The notes beneath the pieces are model-generated. The model ran no database searches and was not told where the DNA came from. It saw nothing but the letters and a program-made list of their open reading frames with translations. 64,000 bases of DNA from contig DJQB01000036.1 in assembly GCA_002439875.1 (NCBI GenBank), positions 126,594-190,593 of the forward strand, in the 5' to 3' direction. Each line of letters opens with the position of its first letter. Within the stretch, counting starts at the first letter, position 1. Shown piece after piece: positions 7,897 through 17,245 of the stretch. Position numbers and translations under genes: made by a program. This DNA is from Bacteroidales bacterium UBA6397 (GTDB lineage: Bacteria; Bacteroidota; Bacteroidia; Bacteroidales; UBA932).

Positions 7897-9213
7897 CTAA
7901 ATGGACCCTCCTCCCACTATTGTCACCGGGCCGTAGAATGCAGGACGGGCGCCGTAAGACGAGATCGAGACCGACCAAGCGTCGTCCGAGCTGACGCAGA
8001 ACGGACCCGAGTACGCCCCGTTACGAGCGGAACCACCGACGAGACAAACCTGTCCTGTATCATTGCCCCAAAAGTAATCGCACCAATAGGAAGTTGAGTT
8101 ACCTGACAGCCCAGAAGGGATGAGGTCGAAGTACTCTCCCTTTAGCATCTTTGACACATAGCCGGAAGATGCCTGTCTTGTGAGCTTGCGGTAAAGCCCG
8201 TTCGGATGCGAAGCCAGCTCAGAGGATGATGGCATGCGGTTGCCTGTATAGGCAAAAACTTCCGTGCCGTCCTGCCCCTCGTTGGCCGATGTGCCGCAGA
8301 ACATTCCTTGGATGAAGTTCCACTGGCTGTTCCACCAGTCCTCCACACCGAGCACCGACACATGGCTTGAGTCCGACTTGGCGTCAGAGTCACTTATTGC
8401 CACGCTGCCGGTCGCGTCACCGAGACCCTTGGTTCCACCGGTCTTCCTTAGCGTGGTTGACGCGAGGAACGCTGTCCAGTCTAATCCCGCTGCGCCTCCG
8501 ACACCCTGTCCGATGCCGGCCTGAATGTTGGCGTTGCCCCCCGTCTCACAGAGGCACATCATCCCTATCCAGCGCATGATGTCATAGTCAACGATGCCCC
8601 AGTTCGAGCCGAATGCCTGCGCGGCATTCCAGTATGCGTTGATGTAATACCCACCGGTGAAAAAGTCAACGCCTGAGCGTGACACAAGCTTGCTGGAGAC
8701 GATGGAGCCTTGGTAAGCACCAACGACAATCTTCTCTCCGCTGTCCGCTGTACCTATGAACCGCTTGCTTATCGGCTGCTGAGACATCCACAGGTACGGG
8801 ATGTTCGTCTCGGCATCCACCTGATAGAGATAGTAGAGCTTCGGGGCGATGACCACGACGTTGCCTTTGGTCTCATCGAGTGTCGTGCCGTCAGCGAACA
8901 CGCCTGAGTTGTTTGGGTGCAGTTTTGCCGCCCGTCCGTTGGCATCCATGAGATACCTCCCCACCTGCGCCTTGTAGGCGTTGTAGGCGGCTGTGTTGCC
9001 TACCATACCCCAAGCCGGTGATGATTGAAGCTCGTCCTTGATTGGGATACCCCAAGCCACGGAGTGCAGAAGCTGCGTCTGCCCTGAGTTGACAGCCGCA
9101 AGGAACTCCTCCACGGTGATCCTCCGTATGGAACCGCCCACCTCCACGATGAGCGAATCCGATTTCAGCAGTGACGCAACAGTTGTGACCGCGCCTAATT
9201 CCTGATTTGCCAT
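7897..9213 (-). CDS. DGR target: tail protein with C-type-lectin-like variable domain
   Basis: 438 aa. The C terminus carries the variable repeat (116 bp) ending 37 bp before the stop of the gene. Its sequence GSARNGAYSGPFCVSSDDAW is the diversified version of the TR peptide. Preceding segments (GVEDWWNSQWNFIQGMFC and YFWGNDTGQVCLVGG) fit the C-type-lectin/FGE-like fold of DGR targets. The N-terminal part (VEEFLAAVNSGQTQLLHSVAWG) probably attaches to the tail. It likely binds the host surface. TR and RT lie immediately downstream. Confidence 0.85.
   Translation of the reverse strand: MANQELGAVTTVASLLKSDSLIVEVGGSIRRITVEEFLAAVNSGQTQLLHSVAWGIPIKDELQSSPAWGMVGNTAAYNAYKAQVGRYLMDANGRAAKLHPNNSGVFADGTTLDETKGNVVVIAPKLYYLYQVDAETNIPYLWMSQQPISKRFIGTADSGEKIVVGAYQGSIVSSKLVSRSGVDFFTGGYYINAYWNAAQAFGSNWGIVDYDIMRWIGMMCLCETGGNANIQAGIGQGVGGAAGLDWTAFLASTTLRKTGGTKGLGDATGSVAISDSDAKSDSSHVSVLGVEDWWNSQWNFIQGMFCGTSANEGQDGTEVFAYTGNRMPSSSELASHPNGLYRKLTRQASSGYVSKMLKGEYFDLIPSGLSGNSTSYWCDYFWGNDTGQVCLVGGSARNGAYSGPFCVSSDDAWSVSISSYGARPAFYGPVTIVGGGSI
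7934..8049 (-). repeat. DGR variable repeat (VR)
   Basis: Variable counterpart of the TR at 7657-7772, inside the 3' end of the target gene. All 16 differences replace template adenines (coding strand) with C, G or T, giving Asn-to-Arg, Tyr, Ser, Asp and Ile changes. Identity stops abruptly at both ends. Confidence 0.92.
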
Positions 9214-9229
9214 ATTCTTGATTTTTGAA

Positions 9230-10306
9230 TTACATTTCCCATTCTACCTCCGACACGACCACCACATCCTTCTCCGCCCCGTCAACGTCCGTCTGTGTTG
9301 TCGTGACCGTCACAAGGTTGGTAGCTCCCGTGTTCTGCCCCGTGGCCGGGATTCTCAGAAGCGACTGCCACGTGTCCTTGTCCATGATGTTGGACACCCA
9401 CTTTGCTCCGGTGATGCCGGTGAGCTCCGTGTTCGTCCTCACGTTGATCACATAGGCCTCCAGATAGACCGGCTTCCCGTCGCTGACCTCCCTGTTCGCC
9501 CCGTTGGTGCTCCGGTCTGATGCCGAGACCACGAAGCGGTGCTCCAGATGGTAGTCGTCAAGGGTGTCGGTTATTCGTATTGCCGCCCTGAACACCGGAG
9601 CGGTGTCATCGGCTGATTTGTAGAACTCAGCTATGATGAGCTGCGTCCCGTCCACGTCGCTGCGCGAGACAGTTATCGTCGCGCCGCTCTTGTCGGACCA
9701 GAGGGTGTCATCCTTGTACCATTTCACCACATAGCCGGTCTGTTCCGTGCCTCCAAGGTAGAGTTTGGTCATGACCGCTGTCGACTTCACATTCTCGGTA
9801 AGCTGCTCCGAAGTCGCGTTGATGGTACCGATATAGGAAGACGAGCCCATCGGCTGGATCTGAATGTCAATGCTCTTCGTGAGCTGGTAATCGACACCAC
9901 CGGATGAAGCGGTGCATGAATATGTCAGTGTGTCGCTCGCCTGATTGTCCTTGCTCGCAAGGTTGGCGATTATCCTCAAAGCCCCTGTGACGGTGTTCAT
10001 CTGGAACTTGCCCATGGAATCCGTCCGCCAATCGCCCGACACAGCACCGTTGAAGTTCAGCGCGCTGGTGTTGTACTTCCATTGATGGGCTCCGAGAGTC
10101 ACCGTGTTGCCCCTTGCTGATGTCACCTGCGGGGTCAGCACCGGCTGGTTGTCCGGTACCGTCCAGTCCGGTGTGAGAGAACCAGTGTCTGGATCCACGG
10201 CTTGGAAAAGCGGTTGACTGCTTCCGATGCTGATGAAGAAGGTGTCACCGCTTCTGAGGCGTTTCACCGTTAGACTGTTCTGCGTGCTGTAGTTGTTCAT
10301 GACCAA
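9230..10306 (-). CDS. Phage tail/baseplate protein, beta-rich
   Basis: 358 aa, no family recognised. Predominantly beta sequence with immunoglobulin-like stretches (VTSARGNTVTLGAHQWKYN, YVVKWYKDDTLWSDKSGATI). It resembles its neighbour at 10511-11743 in style. Placed between the DGR target and other tail-tip proteins in one leftward operon, so a structural role at the distal tail is likely. Confidence 0.55.
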   Translation of the reverse strand: MVMNNYSTQNSLTVKRLRSGDTFFISIGSSQPLFQAVDPDTGSLTPDWTVPDNQPVLTPQVTSARGNTVTLGAHQWKYNTSALNFNGAVSGDWRTDSMGKFQMNTVTGALRIIANLASKDNQASDTLTYSCTASSGGVDYQLTKSIDIQIQPMGSSSYIGTINATSEQLTENVKSTAVMTKLYLGGTEQTGYVVKWYKDDTLWSDKSGATITVSRSDVDGTQLIIAEFYKSADDTAPVFRAAIRITDTLDDYHLEHRFVVSASDRSTNGANREVSDGKPVYLEAYVINVRTNTELTGITGAKWVSNIMDKDTWQSLLRIPATGQNTGATNLVTVTTTQTDVDGAEKDVVVVSEVEWEM

Positions 10307-10509
10307 CCTCCTTCTTTAAGGACCTTCTTTATTCCCTCATCAGAATATACCTTGCCGCCAAGAGCCTTTGCCTTCTTGGCAGGGGTGTCGCCCGGAACGT
10401 CCGGGAGTTCCTTCTCGTTGACTATGACAAGACTACCGTTCGTCCTGTGCCCGAACAGGCTTATCCCGAAGCCCGCTGCCTTCACTTTGTCCGCTATGAT
10501 GTAATACAT
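10297..10509 (-). CDS. Small uncharacterised phage protein
   Basis: 70 aa (MYYIIADKVKAAGFGISLFG). Overlaps the next gene by 10 bp and begins right after the gene at 10511, so it is translationally linked to the tail operon. The C-terminal segment (SDEGIKKVLKEGGWS) is charged. Function unknown. Confidence 0.55.
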   Translation of the reverse strand: MYYIIADKVKAAGFGISLFGHRTNGSLVIVNEKELPDVPGDTPAKKAKALGGKVYSDEGIKKVLKEGGWS

Positions 10510-10510
10510 A

Positions 10511-11743
10511 TCAGTTGATGATTAAAATGTTACCGCTTTCATCCACGAGCGTGTCACTGCCCGACACCGCCACCTTGTGGGCTTCCTTTATCTCAGATTC
10601 TGTGTAGATGTCCAGCCAGTCATCCCCGTAGTTCCTGCCTATCATCGTCTTGTCAAGCTCGAAGAGTGTCTTGCCCCCTTCATTGTGTTCCAACCCAGTC
10701 AGATAGGCAGAATCCGTCTTCCAGACAATGCGTATGATGCTCTCCGGACAATCAACCACATTGCCATCAGACTGCACCATCGCCTTGTCGAAGCGCATCA
10801 CATCCATTGGAAGGATAGACGCACCGTTGGTCGGGCTTATCTTGTAGTCCGGATAGACCCTGCCAACAGAGAACTGGATCTGAGGAGCCGGGCCTTTATT
10901 CCCCTCTAAGACAGCCTTGACAAGGAAATCCGCCTTGGCTATCAGCCGAAGGTCGAGCGACACACCCGATGCCGACACCGACACCACTTCCGGATCGGCT
11001 GCCGTCATCTTCGTGAACTTGCTTGCCCCGTCAACGCGGTACAGCTCCAGCGAAAAACCCGAAGTCAGCTTTGTCCCAGCCTTATAGACGGCAACAGGGA
11101 TAGCCCTGATGTAAGAGTTCTCATCCGTGGCCGCGGCCTTGGCCGAATCGCTTGCGGCAATCAGCCCATGGGCCACCTTGTACTCGTACAGGTGCAGCTT
11201 GTCCTTGAAAGGGTTGTACTGGATGATCTGGTCGTCACCGATGCCTATCGAATAGGAATCCTCCGACTTGTCCTGCGTGGACAGAAGGAACGTCTCCGTG
11301 GCAATCTGGATGTTCGTCCCAAGGCGCGGATCTGCGACCACCGCCTTGAACTGCAATGAATATAGCTGCCCCGGAGGAACGTTCTTTCTTATCGTCAGGG
11401 CTCCCCGATAGTTGGAAGAGGATTCGTCAATTGAATAGAGAGCCGCCCCGTCATCCGTCGTCCCCTGAAAGTCCGGATGCTCGGAGATGAGCGTCCCGTT
11501 GACGTACCACCGCATCTGCGCAAGGACGGAGTTCGCATACTGGTTATCCCACGACCCGTCCGAGGCGTTGGCATTCACCTGCGGCCAGAACTGCGAAGGG
11601 GTCGCTGCCCTGTCCGGGTCGTACTTCCCGGTTGCCGAGTTGTACACCTGCATTGCCGAAGACGCGGGCGTCAGGCACTCCACCGACACCGCCACGTTCA
11701 GAGGCGCGTAATCTATCCCTATTCGTTGCTTGTTGCTTTTCAT
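10511..11743 (-). CDS. Phage tail protein
   Basis: 410 aa, no family recognised. Beta-rich with segments such as YSLQFKAVVADPRLGTNIQIATETFLLS and VWKTDSAYLTGLEHNEGG split by charged loops. It lies 4 bp after the Ig-like tail protein at 11748. Most likely a baseplate or fibre-attachment component. Confidence 0.5.
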   Translation of the reverse strand: MKSNKQRIGIDYAPLNVAVSVECLTPASSAMQVYNSATGKYDPDRAATPSQFWPQVNANASDGSWDNQYANSVLAQMRWYVNGTLISEHPDFQGTTDDGAALYSIDESSSNYRGALTIRKNVPPGQLYSLQFKAVVADPRLGTNIQIATETFLLSTQDKSEDSYSIGIGDDQIIQYNPFKDKLHLYEYKVAHGLIAASDSAKAAATDENSYIRAIPVAVYKAGTKLTSGFSLELYRVDGASKFTKMTAADPEVVSVSASGVSLDLRLIAKADFLVKAVLEGNKGPAPQIQFSVGRVYPDYKISPTNGASILPMDVMRFDKAMVQSDGNVVDCPESIIRIVWKTDSAYLTGLEHNEGGKTLFELDKTMIGRNYGDDWLDIYTESEIKEAHKVAVSGSDTLVDESGNILIIN

Positions 11744-11747
11744 GATG

Positions 11748-13655
11748 CTATCCTAATTCAAGTGTATAGCTTGCGGTTTCGTTTGATGATATAACGGCAG
11801 TGAAGATGAACTTAGTCACATTCCCCACTGAGCCCAAATCGTCATCCTCTGCTGTAGATGAGATGGTCAACCTGCCAGCAAAGTTTTTAACCTTTGTCTT
11901 CAATGCCCACGCAGCGTCTTCCTGTTCATTCCCCGTGTCTCTAGTCACCTTCCATCCAGTTACCTTTGACGTCACATCGTCCCATCCCCGGAACACGGTG
12001 CAAACGACTTCAAGACTTTCCCCGTAGGCAAGATAGGTGTCACCATCAGTGGAAAGCTCCATTCTCAACGGCAACGACTCGACATCAGCTGCTGCCTGAA
12101 TAAGAAGGAAGTCTTTTGAATATGTGCCCTGACCGTCAGTCCTCTCTCCCGAAAGCACGACCTGGCATGTCTTTCGGAACGGCTCTGTGTTGTTAGAGTA
12201 AGACACTTTGACGCATCCGTTCTCGATCACTGGAGACGATGCCAGTGTGACACCTCCTGATGCGGAGACAGAGAGGTTCTTCAGATTCTTGGTCTTAAAT
12301 GTGTTTGCCACAGTACCCGCTGTAGCGGAAATCTCCATCGTGTCCTTGTCGAACACGATATAAGGATCATGGGTAGCCAAAATCCGAACCCTCTTTTCAG
12401 CCTGAATCTTAGTGTTGCTAGTGCTTGTGGCTACTACTGTGACCACTGGGCTGCCTGTAGTGTCAAGTACGGTAAGAAGCCCGGTCTGGTCTATCTTCGC
12501 GTAGTTTGAATCCTCGATAAGAGACCATGTGACCCCACGTGTGGTAGAGTTGGACGGGATGTACATCACACCGAATCTTGCGGTGTTCCCGATGTCGGCC
12601 ACCGTGTCCGGACCTATCACACTCAAGCCGCGGAGGATTACTTTTGTTTGTTCCGAATTGTCCGCCACCTTGTTGGCGTAATGCCACTTGAACGTCAGAC
12701 TGCTGACCGCGCGGTCTGTCAATGATGTCTTGAACTCATCCACGACAATTGCCTTTTCAGAGCCATCCTTCTCGACAATATACCGTTCTGTGGACGCTAG
12801 AAACTCAAGCCAGAACCCACCCATCCCAGCACTACCGACATGCCCGGAGTTTTGTTCGAAGTTCATCGTGCTGTCATTATCCAGCTCCTGCTCGATCCCC
12901 GAAGTCACGAACACCCGCGTCTCCGACTCTATCGAGCGGTTGAACTTACCCGTTGCGTGAATATATTCATACGTCCCTCTCCGCCCCAGAAACTTATAGG
13001 TCTTCAGCGGCAGCCGTAACCGTCTGGCGTCGAATGCATATATCTCTGATTTGCTTCCCGAATGTTCAATCCAAACCTCGTAACGGGCAATATCTGATGC
13101 AGACAAACCATTTGTAGAAGCGACCGACATCATCGTGTCGTAAGAGACGTCCAAGTTGTACAGGCTGGATGTTCTTGTGCTGACAGGAACGTACAAGCTG
13201 CAATTGGAGGAAACGCTCCCATTGTCGAATATGAAGCGGACATAAGCCGATGTTGCTCCCATTGTGGCGTTATAGAATGTGAGCGTGTCCTTGCCTCCAT
13301 CGTAGGCGGGCGATGTTTTCGGTCTTGTGCTGAATATGGCAGTGTAGATGTCGGTGTAACTGAATTTTCTGCACGGAAACACGCTGAACGTATGCGAACA
13401 CGCGGAATTACCTTGGCTGGCCTGGAAGGAACCATTGACAGTCGAGCCACCTCCGTTGATCAGAGCCCGCAGGATCTCCCCAGCTGGCAGCCGGACAATG
13501 CCGGAGTTCGGAGTCACGGCAAACGTCAGCACTTCCGTCGAGCCTCCAAAGATCTGAGTGAAGGAGACCGTTATCGTCACTTCATCATCCGACTCCGTTG
13601 TCAGCGTCAGCCAAGAGCTTTCGTCAGCGAACTGTATGCTACCTGTAAATTCCAT
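11748..13655 (-). CDS. Phage tail protein with BIG2/Ig-like domain
   Basis: 635 aa. The N-terminal half is a beta structure with FNRSIESETRVFVTSG. A bacterial Ig-like (BIG2) segment is visible around residues 360-420 (RGVTWSLIEDSNYAKIDQTG, then LTVLDTTGSPVVTVVATS). The C terminus continues with Ig-like strands. Such domains decorate phage tail tips and bind glycans. It follows the 582-aa tail protein by 76 bp. Confidence 0.6.
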   Translation of the reverse strand: MEFTGSIQFADESSWLTLTTESDDEVTITVSFTQIFGGSTEVLTFAVTPNSGIVRLPAGEILRALINGGGSTVNGSFQASQGNSACSHTFSVFPCRKFSYTDIYTAIFSTRPKTSPAYDGGKDTLTFYNATMGATSAYVRFIFDNGSVSSNCSLYVPVSTRTSSLYNLDVSYDTMMSVASTNGLSASDIARYEVWIEHSGSKSEIYAFDARRLRLPLKTYKFLGRRGTYEYIHATGKFNRSIESETRVFVTSGIEQELDNDSTMNFEQNSGHVGSAGMGGFWLEFLASTERYIVEKDGSEKAIVVDEFKTSLTDRAVSSLTFKWHYANKVADNSEQTKVILRGLSVIGPDTVADIGNTARFGVMYIPSNSTTRGVTWSLIEDSNYAKIDQTGLLTVLDTTGSPVVTVVATSTSNTKIQAEKRVRILATHDPYIVFDKDTMEISATAGTVANTFKTKNLKNLSVSASGGVTLASSPVIENGCVKVSYSNNTEPFRKTCQVVLSGERTDGQGTYSKDFLLIQAAADVESLPLRMELSTDGDTYLAYGESLEVVCTVFRGWDDVTSKVTGWKVTRDTGNEQEDAAWALKTKVKNFAGRLTISSTAEDDDLGSVGNVTKFIFTAVISSNETASYTLELG

Positions 13656-13731
13656 ATTCGTGCTTTATCATGGACATATCTTTCCCAGTCTTGGACAAAT
13701 GTACGATTGCCATTGCCTTCCAGAAAGGACA

Positions 13732-15480
13732 TCAGATCTCGATGAACTCACCACGTGTAGAGACTGCCTCCGACCCCGCTGCCACCGTCACCGAAAGTTT
13801 CGCCACGATCCATTTCCGCCCCTTGAAGTACACCGGCCTATACAGCCTGAAATTATGCAGATCGATAGGGGAGAGGTTCACATCCACCGACACCCTCTGC
13901 CTCGTCTTACCCAGCCACTCAGCGAACTCCTTGTGGTACTTGTCCCACAGAGTTGATGGAGTCAATGATTGTGTCCCAACGAACATCGCGTCACTTCTTG
14001 TCACCGGTTGAAAAACCCCATGTCCAAAAAACTGTCCTCCGTAAGACACCCCGATGTAAACCTTCTTATCTCTTTCATCACCAACGGCATTCGGCTCGAT
14101 GATAGCGGTCATTTTGTACACCCTGCTTGTGTCAGAGGAAAAGATCTTTTCTGGTGAACACTTTGGGAGAATGAAATCCGTACTATTGTCGTAATCATCA
14201 GCATCATCTATCTTATTCTCAATTGGCTTGGCTCCTTGGAACAAAACATCGCATTCATAAGCCGTTTCAGTGTCAACGGTTACACCTCCTCCAGTGCTTG
14301 TGTAACGCTTCTTTACGACTCCATCGTATTTTCTTCCGGAATAGACATCCCCGGTGCTTTTCTCAAACACAACAGAATAATCTTCCTTGGAAGTGAAGTG
14401 CTTAAGTATGCCTTTGAGATCACCTTCTTCAATCTGTTCGATGCTTCCGTTTTCAAGATTCTTTTCCATATCTCCCGACTCAGAAGAATCATCGTCCGAG
14501 AACCCGAATTTGTAGGACATTGCGGCCTCTTCCTCGGAAGAAAAGTCATCACTGATTCTGTCCGTCAAGTCCTCTATGTCAGTTTGATTGAAAAAATCTG
14601 TATTATTAATAAAACGCAGAGCATTTCCGTCATGGAATATGGTAGCACAGAAGATCCTGCATAGGTTTTTTAGAAGATCCGCGAAGGAAATGTCAGGGAG
14701 AAACGATGCGATGTCTGTAGTTGTGCTTCCAGACTGAGAGGGTTTGCCTGCTGCGGCTGTCTTGGAGCTGTCTGGCTTGGCCACATCGTCGTAGAGATAT
14801 TCATGGTATCTCCCCAAGATGGAAATTTCAGCCCATTCGTTCCGGAAAAGAAGATCACTCGGTATCTTGACAGGACATTCAGCCAATATGACTCTGAGCG
14901 GCACTGAGGGAATAAAGGTTTTGTAGGTCACAGACTCCGAAGCACTGGTGTAATTGAAGTATTTCTGTAGGAACAAAAGGATGTCAGTGCTGACCATTCC
15001 AAATTCCGGTTCCCCTGAAACTGGCATCCTGCTGGCTTTTGAGTACGGTTGGACCGCCACATTGCTTTTGTTTATCAGCAAAGGCGTTGAAAACTTAGAT
15101 GAACCGCTTGGAATGGAACCCGTGTCAAACTCCAGAATGCTCTTCTCCCAGATCTTCCCCTCCAGATCCACGACTTTCTCCGTGAACGTGTACATCAGAC
15201 ACCCGTCCTCGATCCCGTCGTACACAAGCGTCCCGCTCACAAACGGCACGCCCCCGATCCACACCGAAGCCTCCAGCCTCTTCACATTCGGAGCCAGAAA
15301 CATCGCAGGCGTGTACCCGAACACCTTCCGGTTCACCGGTGAAGGCGGAAACGAAATCTGCGTGCTGAAAGCCGAAGGAATATGATCCTCCTCCAGCATC
15401 GGGTTCTCCATCTCGATCTGGAACTCAAACCCCTTAGTAAGATCCAGTTCCGTGTAGTCCTTAGTCAATATCCTAACCAT
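13732..15480 (-). CDS. Phage distal tail / baseplate hub-like protein
   Basis: 582 aa from the ATG at 15480 (MVRILTKDYTELDLTKGFEF). The frame extends to 15528 but the extra residues run into the terminator region. It contains a conserved-looking N-terminal domain on tail-associated proteins of Bacteroidales phages (HIPSAFSTQISFPPSPVNRK). It is the first tail gene after the tape measure apart from an inserted cassette, so distal-tail function is inferred from order. Confidence 0.6.
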   Translation of the reverse strand: MVRILTKDYTELDLTKGFEFQIEMENPMLEEDHIPSAFSTQISFPPSPVNRKVFGYTPAMFLAPNVKRLEASVWIGGVPFVSGTLVYDGIEDGCLMYTFTEKVVDLEGKIWEKSILEFDTGSIPSGSSKFSTPLLINKSNVAVQPYSKASRMPVSGEPEFGMVSTDILLFLQKYFNYTSASESVTYKTFIPSVPLRVILAECPVKIPSDLLFRNEWAEISILGRYHEYLYDDVAKPDSSKTAAAGKPSQSGSTTTDIASFLPDISFADLLKNLCRIFCATIFHDGNALRFINNTDFFNQTDIEDLTDRISDDFSSEEEAAMSYKFGFSDDDSSESGDMEKNLENGSIEQIEEGDLKGILKHFTSKEDYSVVFEKSTGDVYSGRKYDGVVKKRYTSTGGGVTVDTETAYECDVLFQGAKPIENKIDDADDYDNSTDFILPKCSPEKIFSSDTSRVYKMTAIIEPNAVGDERDKKVYIGVSYGGQFFGHGVFQPVTRSDAMFVGTQSLTPSTLWDKYHKEFAEWLGKTRQRVSVDVNLSPIDLHNFRLYRPVYFKGRKWIVAKLSVTVAAGSEAVSTRGEFIEI

Positions 15481-15499
15481 AATCCCAAGAATTATGGCA

Positions 15500-15523
15500 C
15501 AAAAATAGCCGCCCACAGGCGGC
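15500..15523 (-). terminator. Terminator closing the DUF2335 cassette
   Basis: On the minus strand a GCCGCC/GGCGGC stem with a TGTG loop is followed by TATTTTT. The flanking sequence (GGCACAAAAATAGCCGC on + and CAAAGGACAAAG) recurs at 21139-21181, where it closes the other inserted cassette. Confidence 0.75.
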
Positions 15524-15557
15524 CACAAAGGACAAAGGCCTATTTACGGAATAGACA

Positions 15558-15998
15558 TCAAGTCCTTCTTTTGTCTGATCCAGAACTATTCCCTTTTCTA
15601 ACGAAGAGAGAAACCACGGTGACAATAGTCCCGGCACTAAGGAATCCGGCAAACCAAAGCCTGTCAAGTTTTAAAGCGTACCCAGAAAGCGCGGCAAGAG
15701 CCAGAACAGAGAGGAACGCGAAAGCCATTCCCCACCAATTGATTCGGTAAGCCCTACGGTCTGACTTCTTGATTATGGAAAGCTTCTCCTTATCCACAAG
15801 ATGCCTGTGAGCTTATTCCGAAGCAGCGGAGTCAATCAGAAATTTGACAATGTCGGGATTGATTTCTTTATAGGCTGCCAACTCTTGAGGCGAAGGGAGG
15901 TAACTGTCGTCAACGGTTAGGCTGTTCTCCAATTGCTTGCCCACGCCATCCTGTGTTGGAACTTCAGTTCTTCTCTGTAGTATTTGCTGTTTAGACAT
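15558..15998 (-). pseudogene. DUF2335-like membrane protein, split by a TAA stop
   Basis: Residues 1-61 (SYLPSPQELAAYKEINPDIV) match the N-terminal part of DUF2335 proteins. In the same frame, after a TAA at 15813-15815, the sequence resumes AHRHLVDKEKLSIIKKSD and two hydrophobic stretches (WWGMAFAFLSVLALAALSGY, LWFAGFLSAGTIVTVVSLF). A family-like reading would put Gln at the stop (ASE-Q-AHRH), so CAA to TAA is the likely lesion. The start overlaps the 73-aa gene upstream by 8 bp. Either two pieces are translated or the gene is dead. Confidence 0.65.
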
Positions 15999-16212
15999 TC
16001 TCTGTTTTGAGTTTTATCCAGGCGTTATGAACATCTTTCCCTACCATCTTCCAATCACCTTTGAGATGTTCCTTATCATTGGCCAGAGACGATGACTCTT
16101 CAAATAGTTCCTCCTTCATTTTTCTGACGCGTTCATCCTCTTGATAAAACTCGCCTCTGGATGCTTTTCTGAAAACACCCCTTATGGAAATAAGGAACCT
16201 TGATAAAGTCAT
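15991..16212 (-). CDS. Small cassette protein of unknown function
   Basis: 73 aa from the ATG at 16212 (MTLSRFLISIRGVFRKASRG). The longer frame to 16290 is the shared promoter repeat and not coding. Basic N terminus, helical acidic middle (ERVRKMKEELFEESSSLAND). It is the first gene of the accessory cassette and overlaps the DUF2335-like gene by 8 bp, which suggests a two-gene unit. Confidence 0.5.
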   Translation of the reverse strand: MTLSRFLISIRGVFRKASRGEFYQEDERVRKMKEELFEESSSLANDKEHLKGDWKMVGKDVHNAWIKLKTENV

Positions 16213-16230
16213 AATGTACTCTTTTATATC

Positions 16231-16316
16231 GTATCGCATTTGTATTGCGAATGTGTTTACAAAGAAACAACTTTCCGGACAAATAATCAAGACTTCCCGC
16301 TGACTTTCACTTCGTT
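16231..16316 (-). promoter_or_regulatory. Shared cassette promoter/operator repeat (locus 1)
   Basis: About 85 bp near-identical to 22213-22303. Near the gene it holds two heptamers GTATCGC (16231) and GTATTGC (16242), 11 bp apart, then GTTTAC. The same paired heptamer recurs at 22215, 36568, 45678 and, decayed, 48084, always upstream of a minus-strand gene. Confidence 0.65.
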
Positions 16317-16340
16317 CGGTGGCCTTCTGGAAGAAATACA

Positions 16341-16356
16341 GCCGCCCGAAAGCGGC
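16341..16356 (-). terminator. Hairpin after the secreted protein gene
   Basis: GCCGC/GCGGC stem directly downstream of the gene ending at 16364, followed by TGTATTTCTT on the minus strand. It separates that gene from the promoter repeat of the next cassette. Confidence 0.55.
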
Positions 16357-16363
16357 TGCGAAC

Positions 16364-16924
16364 TCACTTTATCCGTCTCATCCTTACCTCCAACGGCCTG
16401 TTCAAATGCTGCTCCAAAGACTCTTTCAGCTCGTGGAAAAGAGACAATGAATATACCCTTGCGGAATCTGCCAGCACTTGGTTTTTACGGAGCCAAGCAT
16501 TTGAGCGGTTCAAATGATCGTCACACGTTGAAAGACCAACGATATATCGCATCGGCTTATGGTTGCAATAGACATTGATGTTGGAAATAATGAACCGACA
16601 AGAATCTGGCATGCATTTGACATACATTCTGAAGGTTAGGTGATCTCCGAACGAAGTAGGCTTTTCCCCGTGGTTGAACCGAACATCGTGCCCTTCCAGA
16701 ACTACAACGCCTTTTCTTGCCATCTCACAATCGTTGACAACTCTGATTTCCGCAAGATTCGGCTTCCAGATGTTCAACTGATCCTCCATCCATTCGGCCT
16801 CTCTTCCGTACACTGGAAATGTCCCATAGATTGTAAGTGTGTCCGGTTTTATCGCCTGTCCGAAACAAGTCCCAAAGCAAGACATCAATATGATCGCAGC
16901 AAAAATAACCTTTCTCATACTCAT
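16364..16924 (-). CDS. Secreted protein of unknown function
   Basis: 186 aa with a clear signal peptide (MRKVIFAAIILMSCFGTCFG, cut before QAIK). The mature part is beta-rich with RYIVGLSTCDDHLNRS. No family recognised. An exported protein inside a phage tail region, with its own terminator, looks like a lysogenic-conversion gene and not a virion part. An envelope-altering or exclusion role is possible. Confidence 0.5.
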   Translation of the reverse strand: MSMRKVIFAAIILMSCFGTCFGQAIKPDTLTIYGTFPVYGREAEWMEDQLNIWKPNLAEIRVVNDCEMARKGVVVLEGHDVRFNHGEKPTSFGDHLTFRMYVKCMPDSCRFIISNINVYCNHKPMRYIVGLSTCDDHLNRSNAWLRKNQVLADSARVYSLSLFHELKESLEQHLNRPLEVRMRRIK

Positions 16925-16957
16925 TCAGAATTAGTGTCATCCAACCACTTGCAAAAA

Positions 16958-17245
16958 TCACTCCACCGTCTTGCCGTGGCGGAGGATGTCGAACTCCAGC
17001 TCCTCGTTCATAATTTCCCTCAGAGCCTCATCCAATTGGTAGAAGGCTGAGTTCATCGTCCTGATCTCGTTGTCGAACCTGCCGTCCATCAGCAGTTCCT
17101 TCTTCTCGCACATCTGATTTTCCCACTGAGAGAACCGTTCCGCAATCTGGAATAATTCAATTCTGGTCTCAATGATGAAAGAGTCAGCCCCGATCTTGTG
17201 GCTTTCAGCGGCAACAGCCGCAACGTTTGAATTAGTGTTACGCAT
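16958..17245 (-). CDS. Small helical phage protein
   Basis: 95 aa from the ATG at 17245 (MRNTNSNVAAVAAESHKIGA). Mostly helical with acidic and amphipathic stretches (ELFQIAERFSQWENQM). The longer frame to 17353 runs into a region of inverted repeats, so the shorter start is preferred. Function unknown. Confidence 0.5.
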   Translation of the reverse strand: MRNTNSNVAAVAAESHKIGADSFIIETRIELFQIAERFSQWENQMCEKKELLMDGRFDNEIRTMNSAFYQLDEALREIMNEELEFDILRHGKTVE

